Assembly (NCBI GenBank): GCA_965261695.1 | Contig: OZ253474.1 | Coordinates: 2,108,001 to 2,172,000, forward strand | Source: Bin5 sp965261695 | GTDB lineage: Bacteria; Chloroflexota; Anaerolineae; Caldilineales; Caldilineaceae | Length of the DNA: 64,000 nucleotides | Reading direction: 5' to 3' | Part shown: piece by piece, positions 50,777-57,885 of the stretch | How the letters are laid out: each line of letters starts with the position of its first letter | How positions within the stretch are numbered: the stretch's first letter is position 1 | Notes under the pieces: model-generated | Seen by the model: only the letters and a program-made list of their open reading frames with translations | Told to the model about the DNA's origin: nothing | The model's database searches: none | Made by a program: the position numbers and the translations under genes

Positions 50777-50788
50777 GAACAAATGTTC
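50777..50788 (-). promoter_or_regulatory. LexA (SOS) box upstream of uvrA
   Basis: GAACAAATGTTC, preceded on the minus strand by CG, matches the Bacillus-type consensus halves GAAC/GTTC. On the minus strand TTTTCC, 16 bp and TACCAT flank it, so the box again sits between possible -35 and -10 elements. Confidence 0.75.
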
Positions 50789-50850
50789 GCTGGAAAAGTC
50801 ATCCTACCACGCCGGACCGCCACTGTCCATTTTGCGAAAAGTGTATGATA

Positions 50851-50884
50851 CCAAAACACCCCAGCTCCTGAGAAAGTGCTGGGG
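50851..50884 (-). terminator. Terminator after the NUDIX gene
   Basis: CCCCAGC (50859-50865) pairs with GCTGGGG (50878-50884). Reading on the minus strand it is followed by TGTTTTGG. The remaining 50885-51087 shows no gene. Confidence 0.65.
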
Positions 50885-51087
50885 CATTCCGCGTATCTTG
50901 TCAAGTTTAGGCGGCGTCCTCAAAATACGACGAGCAATTACACTGGAGTACATGTGCCCACTGGGCTAGGCTGAACGGGATAGTCCCGAAATCGGCTTAA
51001 TCGCTGTACTGGGCAATATGCCTACGATCCACCTACGAACCGCGTCGAGAACATGGAAAGGAGAGAAAACAACCCGCTTCCCACGCC

Positions 51088-51786
51088 TTACCCCTCGTTT
51101 CTCTCCTCTCCGCGATGCTGCCAGGTCGGCTGCGGCTCCCATTGCGGCGGATCATAAAAGGGCCGCAGCGATGGGTCCCGCTGCCACTCGAACGCACGGC
51201 GAATGCGGGCGCAATGGGCACCCTGCAGGGCGTCCCACGGAACCTCTTGCGGCGCGAACCAGCCCACGTCTCGCGTTTCGCTGGTGACAATTGGCGCGCC
51301 CTCGATGACCCGGCCGGCGAACAACAGGCAGTAGAGATGAAGCGGGCCGCCACCGTGCAGACTGTTGTCGAAAACACCGAGAAAACCGCTGAGCGCAATC
51401 CGGCAGCCGGTCTCCTCCCACACCTCGCGCATCGCGCCGTCACCCGGTCGCTCGCCTACTTCGCACGCCCCGCCCGGCAGCGCCCAACGCCCGTTGTCCG
51501 CCCGTTTGATCAGCAGAATGCGGTCGGCGTCGTCGAAGACGGCCGTATCCACCACGGCATAGGGAGTCAAGTAGTGCGTATCTGCGAAATACTGGCGCCG
51601 GATCTCCTGCAAAGGGCGCGCGTCCACCAGTGCGGACAGTTCGGCGCACAGTTCCAGAATCTGCTCGTAACGTTCCGTCTGATAAGGATCTTCTGCATAA
51701 CGCAGACCGGCGTTGCATAAAGCCCGCAGCTTATCGGCAGTGCGCAGGATCGTCTCTGCCGGGGATCGCTCGTCTGTTACACTCAC
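51088..51786 (-). CDS. NUDIX hydrolase with N-terminal helical domain
   Basis: A 232-aa protein. The first ~65 residues (ILRTADKLRALCNAGLRYAE, YEQILELCAELSALVD) match the helical N domain found before NUDIX in ADP-ribose/NDP-X hydrolases. The NUDIX box is complete: GGACEVGERPGDGAMREVWEETG. WALPGG precedes it and LYCLLFAGRV follows. It would hydrolyse a nucleoside diphosphate linked to another group. The frame is clean. It lies between uvrA and a Gfo/Idh/MocA gene on the same strand. The exact substrate is not evident. Confidence 0.88.
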   Translation of the reverse strand: MSVTDERSPAETILRTADKLRALCNAGLRYAEDPYQTERYEQILELCAELSALVDARPLQEIRRQYFADTHYLTPYAVVDTAVFDDADRILLIKRADNGRWALPGGACEVGERPGDGAMREVWEETGCRIALSGFLGVFDNSLHGGGPLHLYCLLFAGRVIEGAPIVTSETRDVGWFAPQEVPWDALQGAHCARIRRAFEWQRDPSLRPFYDPPQWEPQPTWQHRGEERNEG

Positions 51787-51821
51787 GTCAACAACTCCCT
51801 TTCGCGTGGTCAGCGCAGTGC

Positions 51822-53015
51822 CTACTCACTCGCCACCGCCTCCGGCATGACGACTTCACGGGGCTGCCGGTTGTTGGCCGATTCGCGTGCCCACAGGCAG
51901 GTCAGCGCGCTGAGAATGCCGGCGGCGATCGGGCTGCGGGACGAGCGCCCGTCGCGCATCGCCATCAGGAAGTCGAAGCTCAGCTCGCGGTCTCCGCCGA
52001 AGTGGGGCATATCACCGCTGAAGTCGATCGTCTCCACCACCGGCGACGTGTGGCTGTACAGCTTGATCTGGTTCTGATTCCAGTCGAACTCGATGATGCC
52101 GCGATAGCCGTAAAGGCGGGCGCCGCGGCGCGCCGCGCGGTAGCGGGTAAAAAAGTTCTGCGTATAGCTGACCTGAACACCGTTCTCATACTCCAACATA
52201 CAGCTGCCCATGTCCTGCAACTCGATCCCTTCCGAGAAAACGCAGAACTGCTCCTCGCGGTAGACCCCCTCTTCGGCAAAGCGGACGCGGCTGCCTTCAA
52301 AGCCGCTGCGGAAACGCACGAACGGGCTTTCCGGGCAGCTCTCCTGCTCCGGGCAGTCCTTGCATTGCAGGTCGTAAGGCTTGTCGCCGCCGTAGACCCG
52401 TCGGGCGTTCATCGCGCTGACCCAGCGCGGGCGCGCCTCCAGCAGGTAGTTGATGTAGTCGACATCATGGGTGAACTTCTGCAACCAGAGTCCGCCATTC
52501 AGTTCGTAGTTGCGGTACCAACTTCTGAAGTAGACGTTGCCATAGCCCACATCATTGAAGGCAACCACCTGTTCGATGCTGCCCACCTGGTCGGACGCGA
52601 TGATCTCGCGCACCTTCTGCGCGATTGGGCTGAGCCGCAGCGGAAAGGAGACGACCGTCGGCGCAGCGTAATCCTGATAGGCCGCGTCCAGGCGCCGCAC
52701 CTCGTCGAAGGTGATGGCGACCGGCTTCTCCAGGAAGAGCGGCAACTCGGTCGGCGCGACCTTGAGGGCCATCTCCGTGTGCAGGTTGCAGCGGGTGCCG
52801 ATCATGATGCCGTCCAGTTCGTCCGCTGCCGCCAGCAACTCCTCGGCGGAGGCGTAGAAGCGGGTATCGGCGAGGAAGGGATCGTTGGTGGCCCGGATAC
52901 GGTCGCCGCGCGGGTCGGCCACGGCTGTCACCCGGTAGGGGATGCCGAAAATATTCAGTTCCTTGGCCATGTGGGCGATGCGGCGGCCATAGCCGATGAT
53001 GCCTATGCGTAACAT
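51822..53015 (-). CDS. Gfo/Idh/MocA-family oxidoreductase
   Basis: A 397-aa NAD(P)-dependent dehydrogenase. The Rossmann segment is MLRIGIIGYGRRIAHMAKEL, and the catalytic Lys is in PLFLEKPVAITFDEV. LNGGLWLQKFTHDVDYINYL is the substrate-side block with the His/Asp. A Cys-rich stretch, LQCKDCPEQESCPES, could bind metal and is unusual for the family. ATG 53015 follows AGGA by 6 bases. Longer upstream frame overlaps the peptidase gene and is not needed. The sugar substrate is unknown. It may share a transcript with the M20 gene, whose stop is 11 bases upstream. Confidence 0.87.
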   Translation of the reverse strand: MLRIGIIGYGRRIAHMAKELNIFGIPYRVTAVADPRGDRIRATNDPFLADTRFYASAEELLAAADELDGIMIGTRCNLHTEMALKVAPTELPLFLEKPVAITFDEVRRLDAAYQDYAAPTVVSFPLRLSPIAQKVREIIASDQVGSIEQVVAFNDVGYGNVYFRSWYRNYELNGGLWLQKFTHDVDYINYLLEARPRWVSAMNARRVYGGDKPYDLQCKDCPEQESCPESPFVRFRSGFEGSRVRFAEEGVYREEQFCVFSEGIELQDMGSCMLEYENGVQVSYTQNFFTRYRAARRGARLYGYRGIIEFDWNQNQIKLYSHTSPVVETIDFSGDMPHFGGDRELSFDFLMAMRDGRSSRSPIAAGILSALTCLWARESANNRQPREVVMPEAVASE

Positions 53016-53026
53016 GATGGTTCCTT

Positions 53027-54421
53027 TCAAACGTGAGCGCCCAGATGGGCCAGCACGGCCGCGCCGGTGCGTATGCCGGCGAGAAAGCGCTGCACCTCCA
53101 GGTTCTCGTTGGGTGCGTGATTGGCCTCGTCGTGGTTGGCGTAAGGCGTGGTGAAGGAGGGGACGCCCAGTATCTTGGTCCAGGCATAGTCGGGCAAGCT
53201 GCCGCCCATCGCCGGGATAAGGAGCGGGTCTTCGCCTTGGGCCGCGCGAAATGCGCGTTGCAGCGGCCGCGTGTAGGGGGAGTCCAGCGGCGTGCTTGAC
53301 GGCTCCATGCCGCCTTGGCGGATCACCTCTACCTCGGGCGCGTGGCCGCGGACATGTGCCTCCACCTTGTCCAGGATCTCGGCCACGCTCTGATTCTCCA
53401 CCAGGCGCATGTCGCACTTCACCGTTGCCTGGTGGGGCAGCACCGTTTTGGTGCCTGGGCCGCCGTAACCGCTGTGGAAGCCGTTAATGGTGAAAGTCGG
53501 CCAAGCAGCCAGGCGGTCGAAGAAGGGCCGCTCCTGCGGTTCGTCAAGGCGCGCCAGGCCGGCGCCCTCCATCACGGCTGCCGCGTTGACCGGCAGTGCG
53601 TCCAACGCCGCCCGTTCCAGTTCTCCTAACGGTGCGACGTTGTCGTAGAAACCGTCGACGGTGATTTCGCCGCGGCTGTTCTTCATCGTCGCCAGCAGGT
53701 GGACCAATGTCCAGATCGGGTTGGGCGCGACGCCGCCCCAGTTGCCGGAGTGGAAGTCCCGCTCGGCGTGGCGCACTCGCAACTCGAACGAGGCGATGCC
53801 GCGCGGGCCGAACTTGATGCAGGGCCGGCCGCTCTCGTGAACCGGACCGTCGGCGGTAATCACCAGGTCGACATCGGCAAGCAGATCGCGATGGGCGCGC
53901 ACGCAGTCGCTGATATGGGGGCTGCCGATCTCCTCCTCGCCCTCCAGCAGCACGATCACATTGCAGGGCAGGCTGCCGGTGACGGCCAACCAGGACTCGA
54001 CCGCCAGAAGCTGGGCCAGATGCTGACCCTTGTTGTCGCCCACGCCCCGCCCCCAGATGCGGCCGTCGCGTATCTCCGGTTCGAACGGCGGCGATATCCA
54101 GGCCTCCAGGGGATCCGGCGGCTGTACGTCGTAATGACCGTAGAGCAGCACCGTCGGCACGCGCGCACGCTGCTTGCGGCGGCCATACACGAAGGGCCAT
54201 CCGCGGCTTGCCAGCAGCCGCGTCTCCATGCCCAGCCCCTGCAGGTAGCTGAGCAAAAAGTCAGCCGTCTCTTTGATGCCGACCCCGTGGGCGCTGATGC
54301 TGGGCTGGGAGACATAGGCCAGCAGCCGGTCGATAAACTCCTGCCGGTGGGCATCCACGTAGGCCAATACCTGAGCCAACGCGCCGGGCGCCTCCTTTGA
54401 TTGATTCTCCTTTTCGACCAA
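53027..54421 (-). CDS. M20-family metallopeptidase/dipeptidase
   Basis: A 464-aa di-zinc hydrolase. Ligand and catalytic blocks: LLYGHYDVQPPDPLEAW (His, Asp), GRGVGDNKGQHLAQLLA (Asp), LLEGEEEIGSPH (Glu-Glu), and a terminal HDEANHAPNENLEV (His). The dimerisation domain starts at about FELRVRHAERDFHSGNWGG. It fits the dipeptidase group that includes carnosinase-like enzymes, acting on short peptides in the cytoplasm. The TTG start at 54421 follows GAGGAG by 9 bases. An upstream ATG (54487) lacks a site. The frame is clean. Confidence 0.9.
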   Translation of the reverse strand: MVEKENQSKEAPGALAQVLAYVDAHRQEFIDRLLAYVSQPSISAHGVGIKETADFLLSYLQGLGMETRLLASRGWPFVYGRRKQRARVPTVLLYGHYDVQPPDPLEAWISPPFEPEIRDGRIWGRGVGDNKGQHLAQLLAVESWLAVTGSLPCNVIVLLEGEEEIGSPHISDCVRAHRDLLADVDLVITADGPVHESGRPCIKFGPRGIASFELRVRHAERDFHSGNWGGVAPNPIWTLVHLLATMKNSRGEITVDGFYDNVAPLGELERAALDALPVNAAAVMEGAGLARLDEPQERPFFDRLAAWPTFTINGFHSGYGGPGTKTVLPHQATVKCDMRLVENQSVAEILDKVEAHVRGHAPEVEVIRQGGMEPSSTPLDSPYTRPLQRAFRAAQGEDPLLIPAMGGSLPDYAWTKILGVPSFTTPYANHDEANHAPNENLEVQRFLAGIRTGAAVLAHLGAHV

Positions 54422-54609
54422 TCGATTTCTCCTCGGGGCGCTGACGTTTCGCCTGCAGATGTTGAGCCGCGTGTTTGCGTTTTTCAACGATATCTGATGA
54501 TATAACCTGGCGGGATTGACCCGATTCTACTGTATGTTCAGAGGATGTCAACTATCCGGCGGCCAGCCGCCAACCACTAGCCGCGGCGCATCACACATGG
54601 AGTTGTCGT

Positions 54610-55473
54610 ATGAGACTGGGCGTTGTCGGCATTTTGCCGGCCAATCCTGCCGAAATCCGCGCGCGGCATCTGGCCGAGATTCGGGCGTTGCAGCTTACCG
54701 GGGTGGGCCTTTCGATCTCCGCCAGCGGCTCGCCGCCGGCCACTGCGCCGGTCTGGCAGCGCGTGCGGCGGCTCTTCGCCGACGAGGGCATCGACATTGT
54801 GCAGGTCGGCATTGGCTACCAGGTCTGTCTGTTCGACCCCGACGACGGCGCACGCGCACGGCTGATGGAGGAAATCCGCCGCGGCCTCGGGATCGCCCGC
54901 GCGCTGGGCGCCCACGTGGCTTTGATCCGCAGCGGCAGCCTCAGCCCCAATGGCCCCTACAGCCCTCACCGCGACAACCATCGGCCGGCCTGCCGCGACC
55001 GGCTGCTGCACTCTCTGCGCTGGCTGGCCAAGGTGGCCGAATCGCTCGGGCAGACGGTCGTCGTCGAAACGCACCTGCTGACGATCATGCGGTCGCCGGA
55101 GTTCAACCGCGCCATCATCCGCGACGTGGGCAGCGCGCGGCTGCGGCTGGTGATGGACTACGTGAACCATTTCCAGACGCTGCATCAGGTCTATGAAAGC
55201 AGGGCGCGCCTGCGTCACATCTTCGATTGCATGGGGCCGATCAGCGCCATCGGGCACTGCAAGGACATCGCCGTGCGGGACAGCTTCGTGATCCACATGG
55301 ACGAGGAGATACCGGGCGAGGGCGAACTCAACCTGGCGACCGCGCTGCGCTTCTGGCATAACGAGCGTCCGGACGGCTACATGATGCTCGAACACCTGCC
55401 GAACGAGAGCTATCCCCTGGCCGCGGCCAACGTGCATCGCATCCTGGAGAAGGAAGGAATTGCGGTGTATTAG
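54610..55473 (+). CDS. Sugar-phosphate isomerase/epimerase-like TIM-barrel protein
   Basis: A 287-aa xylose-isomerase-like barrel. It opens MRLGVVGILPANPAEIRARH. Later strands carry TVVVETHLLTIMRS (Glu), LRLVMDYVNHFQ (Asp), IGHCKDIAVRD (His, Asp) and DGYMMLEHLPNE (Glu), the four metal-ligand positions of this superfamily. A GGAG lies 8 bases before the ATG. It would isomerise or epimerise a sugar or inositol derivative. Its stop codon is only 6 bases from the first CRISPR repeat, so transcripts from it could read into the array. Confidence 0.87.
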   Translation: MRLGVVGILPANPAEIRARHLAEIRALQLTGVGLSISASGSPPATAPVWQRVRRLFADEGIDIVQVGIGYQVCLFDPDDGARARLMEEIRRGLGIARALGAHVALIRSGSLSPNGPYSPHRDNHRPACRDRLLHSLRWLAKVAESLGQTVVVETHLLTIMRSPEFNRAIIRDVGSARLRLVMDYVNHFQTLHQVYESRARLRHIFDCMGPISAIGHCKDIAVRDSFVIHMDEEIPGEGELNLATALRFWHNERPDGYMMLEHLPNESYPLAAANVHRILEKEGIAVY

Positions 55474-55479
55474 AGGCCT

Positions 55480-56560
55480 GTTGAGGTTGCTCCCCGATCT
55501 CCCATCGGCTATAATGACGTCAAGATTTTCATAGGAGGCATTCAGTTGCGGTTGCTCCCCGATCTCCCATCGGCTATAATACGCTCCCCGGCGATGATGA
55601 TGTAGCCGTGTTGCGGTTGCTCCCCGATCTCCCATCGGCTATAATAAAATCGTCCGCGCCCTTTTCCACCTTCTGTTGCGGTTGCTCCCCGATCTCCCAT
55701 CGGCTATAATCAGTCGCGCGAACGCGACATGGCCCTGCCGGTTGCGGTTGCTCCCCGATCTCCCATCGGCTATAATTTCGCGCACGTCGTGGACGCGCAC
55801 AATCTGGTTGCGGTTGCTCCCCGATCTCCCATCGGCTATAATTAGTCCGTGTTGGCCGCCGGCGCGATCCAGTTGCGGTTGCTCCCCGATCTCCCATCGG
55901 CTATAATGCGCAGGGACACGAGACAAGCCAGCCGCTGTTGCGGTTGCTCCCCGATCTCCCATCGGCTATAATACTTCGGTGACGCCTATACCGCGCCCTT
56001 GTTGCGGTTGCTCCCCGATCTCCCATCGGCTATAATCAATCCATTCTGCACCGCATCCTCACACAGTTGCGGTTGCTCCCCGATCTCCCATCGGCTATAA
56101 TTGGCGCATAGGTTGCCCATGTATTCGTCGTGTTGCGGTTGCTCCCCGATCTCCCATCGGCTATAATTCGATGAATGTTTCCTTGACGAGTTCCCAGTTG
56201 CGGTTGCTCCCCGATCTCCCATCGGCTATAATCGGAACGTCTTGACGACCTGTGCCTTGTGGTGTTGCGGTTGCTCCCCGATCTCCCATCGGCTATAATA
56301 CGAGGAGGCAGTAATGTCCACCCATATGGTTGCGGTTGCTCCCCGATCTCCCATCGGCTATAATCCCGCCAGTGGCGGCAGCGCAGACCCCACGTTGCGG
56401 TTGCTCCCCGATCTCCCATCGGCTATAATAGCCGCAGATACTCCACATCCTCATCGATGTTGCGGTTGCTCCCCGATCTCCCATCGGCTATAATTCTGCC
56501 GATGACGTCGCGCTCGGTGGCGATGTTGCGGTTGCTCCCCGATCTCCCATCGGCTATAAT
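55480..56560 (+). CRISPR. Type II-C CRISPR array, 17 repeats and 16 spacers
   Basis: Repeats are 36 bp, starting GTTGCGGTTGCTCC and ending TCGGCTATAAT. Starts: 55480, 55545, 55610, 55675, 55741, 55807, 55872, 55937, 56001, 56066, 56132, 56197, 56264, 56329, 56394, 56459 and 56525. Spacers are 28-31 bp. The first repeat differs by one base (GTTGAGG), which suggests it is the oldest end. The strand is set by the tracrRNA: only the plus-strand repeat pairs with its anti-repeat. TTGCTC at repeat positions 8-13, a 17-bp spacer and TATAAT at positions 31-36 form a promoter within each repeat, including the first. Confidence 0.97.
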
Positions 56561-56636
56561 AGATGTCTGTCGATCCGGCTTGGTGACAGGTTCAAATCGA
56601 CAGACGGCAACCGACAAAAAAATGGCGTCAACGGTG
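56561..56636. other. Gap between array and cas2 with a hairpin
   Basis: GTCTGTCGAT (56565-56574) and ATCGACAGAC (56596-56605) form a perfect 10-bp inverted repeat immediately after the last repeat. A run of A follows at 56614-56620. It may be the leader-side acquisition signal, or stop run-off transcripts from the array or the cas operon. Confidence 0.6.
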
Positions 56637-56963
56637 TCAAAACAGGGTGTATTGCAGCGGATTTTTGTTGGCCGGCTGCCGTCTCGGGCCTTGGAAGCTG
56701 ACAATATTCTCGTACTGCTTGTCGGTGAAACATATAATCTGCACGTTGCCCGACTCCGGCAGCGCTTCTTGAATGCGCTTGCTGTAGACCTGCGTCTGTT
56801 CCTTCCCCGCGCAGAAGCGCAAGTAGACCGATAGTTGGCAACGTTCGAAACCCTGGTCCAACAGGAAGTTTCGGAACTTGCTGGCAGCCCGCCGCTCTTT
56901 CTCCGTGAGCGTCGGCAGGTCGAACATCACCATCATCCACATGAGCCGGTACCCGGAGAGCAA
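56637..56963 (-). CDS. cas2: CRISPR-associated endonuclease Cas2
   Basis: A 108-aa adaptation protein that bridges two Cas1 dimers to hold the new spacer. It opens YRLMWMMVMFDLPTLTEKER, with the conserved Asp after the first beta strand, followed by FRNFLLDQGFERCQLSVYLR and VQIICFTDKQYENIVSF. Length and motifs fit type II Cas2. The start is 10 bases after the cas1 stop on the same strand, so it is the last cas gene of the operon. The frame is clean. Confidence 0.95.
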   Translation of the reverse strand: MLSGYRLMWMMVMFDLPTLTEKERRAASKFRNFLLDQGFERCQLSVYLRFCAGKEQTQVYSKRIQEALPESGNVQIICFTDKQYENIVSFQGPRRQPANKNPLQYTLF

Positions 56964-56973
56964 GGTTCGTTCC

Positions 56974-57885
56974 TCAGTCGGCCTTTGAATCTGCGTCGGG
57001 GAGAGACTGCCTGGGAAGAAGCAGTGCCGGTGTCCTGGTCTCGAAGGATTGGGCCAGCGATTGGGCAGCGCGCTCGAGACAGGTTTGAAGCGGCGTTGTT
57101 CCCCGCTCGGTGACCAGATCCATCATCAAAACCGCCGCCAGATCCCGCCTGACCTCACTGCTCATATTTTCGCGCCCGTCGGCGACAAGCCCGGCAACTG
57201 TATAGTCTACCAGCGGTCGGAATGGTTCCATCAGGTCATCCACCAGGCAAAAGCTGTTAGTTCGGTTGTGGTGGTGGATACCCAGAGAAGGGTGCAAACC
57301 GGCGGCCACAATGGCGCGCGCCGTGGCCGCGCGCAGCACCGTATAGCCGTAGTTGAGGAGCGGATTGGGCATCGGCCCGAAGCGTTCGCGGCGAAAGTCG
57401 TCGCCAAAGAGCAGAGGCCAGTAACGCCGCGCCGCCTGCGCTTCCATATTGTCCGGGTCCCCGGACCGCACCCGTTTCGCCAGTTCTTTCAGGTTGCCGC
57501 CGGAGTTTCTCAGTAACTCCAGTGTGTTCTCCTGCTGGGAGATTTTCGCCTTGACCAGAGCCTGCCACAGCCGTTTGCGCAGAGGTAAGGAAGCCTCCAA
57601 CTGGCGCCGCATGCGCAGCGCCTGGATGTGGTGGCCCTCCAGGGGCCAAATCCAGGCCACCGGCAGGTAGTTGTCGCCGCACAGCACGACGGCCGCGCCG
57701 CGCCGCGCCAGTTCCGTCATCAGATCGTTGGAGTAGGTCAGGTCGCGCGCATTGCAGAGAAGGACGCCGATGTCGTCCAGGGGCACGCGCCCGTCCTCGA
57801 CGCCTTCATGCGAGACTGTCATCAGGCCGCGATCTCGGGCCAGGTGGCGTCCCGCGCTGGCGACTTCAATTACGCGGCCGATCAT
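56974..57885 (-). CDS. cas1: CRISPR-associated integrase Cas1 (type II)
   Basis: A 303-aa integrase that inserts new spacers together with Cas2. The N-terminal beta domain begins MIGRVIEVASAGRHLARDRG and has VPLDDIGVLLCNARDLTYSN. The catalytic helical domain holds ARRYWPLLFGDDFRRERFGP (Glu/Asp region), LNYGYTVLRAATARAIVAAG, LHPSLGIHHHNRTNSFCLVD (His) and DLMEPFRPLVDYTV (Glu-Pro). Its start overlaps the cas9 stop by four bases (ATGA), showing translational coupling. No cas4 or csn2 is present, which supports subtype II-C. Confidence 0.96.
   Translation of the reverse strand: MIGRVIEVASAGRHLARDRGLMTVSHEGVEDGRVPLDDIGVLLCNARDLTYSNDLMTELARRGAAVVLCGDNYLPVAWIWPLEGHHIQALRMRRQLEASLPLRKRLWQALVKAKISQQENTLELLRNSGGNLKELAKRVRSGDPDNMEAQAARRYWPLLFGDDFRRERFGPMPNPLLNYGYTVLRAATARAIVAAGLHPSLGIHHHNRTNSFCLVDDLMEPFRPLVDYTVAGLVADGRENMSSEVRRDLAAVLMMDLVTERGTTPLQTCLERAAQSLAQSFETRTPALLLPRQSLPDADSKAD

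Noticed and set aside
55574..56484. Repetitive proteins reading GDRGATAT and SRWEIGEQPQ
   Set aside because: They are translations of the CRISPR repeats.
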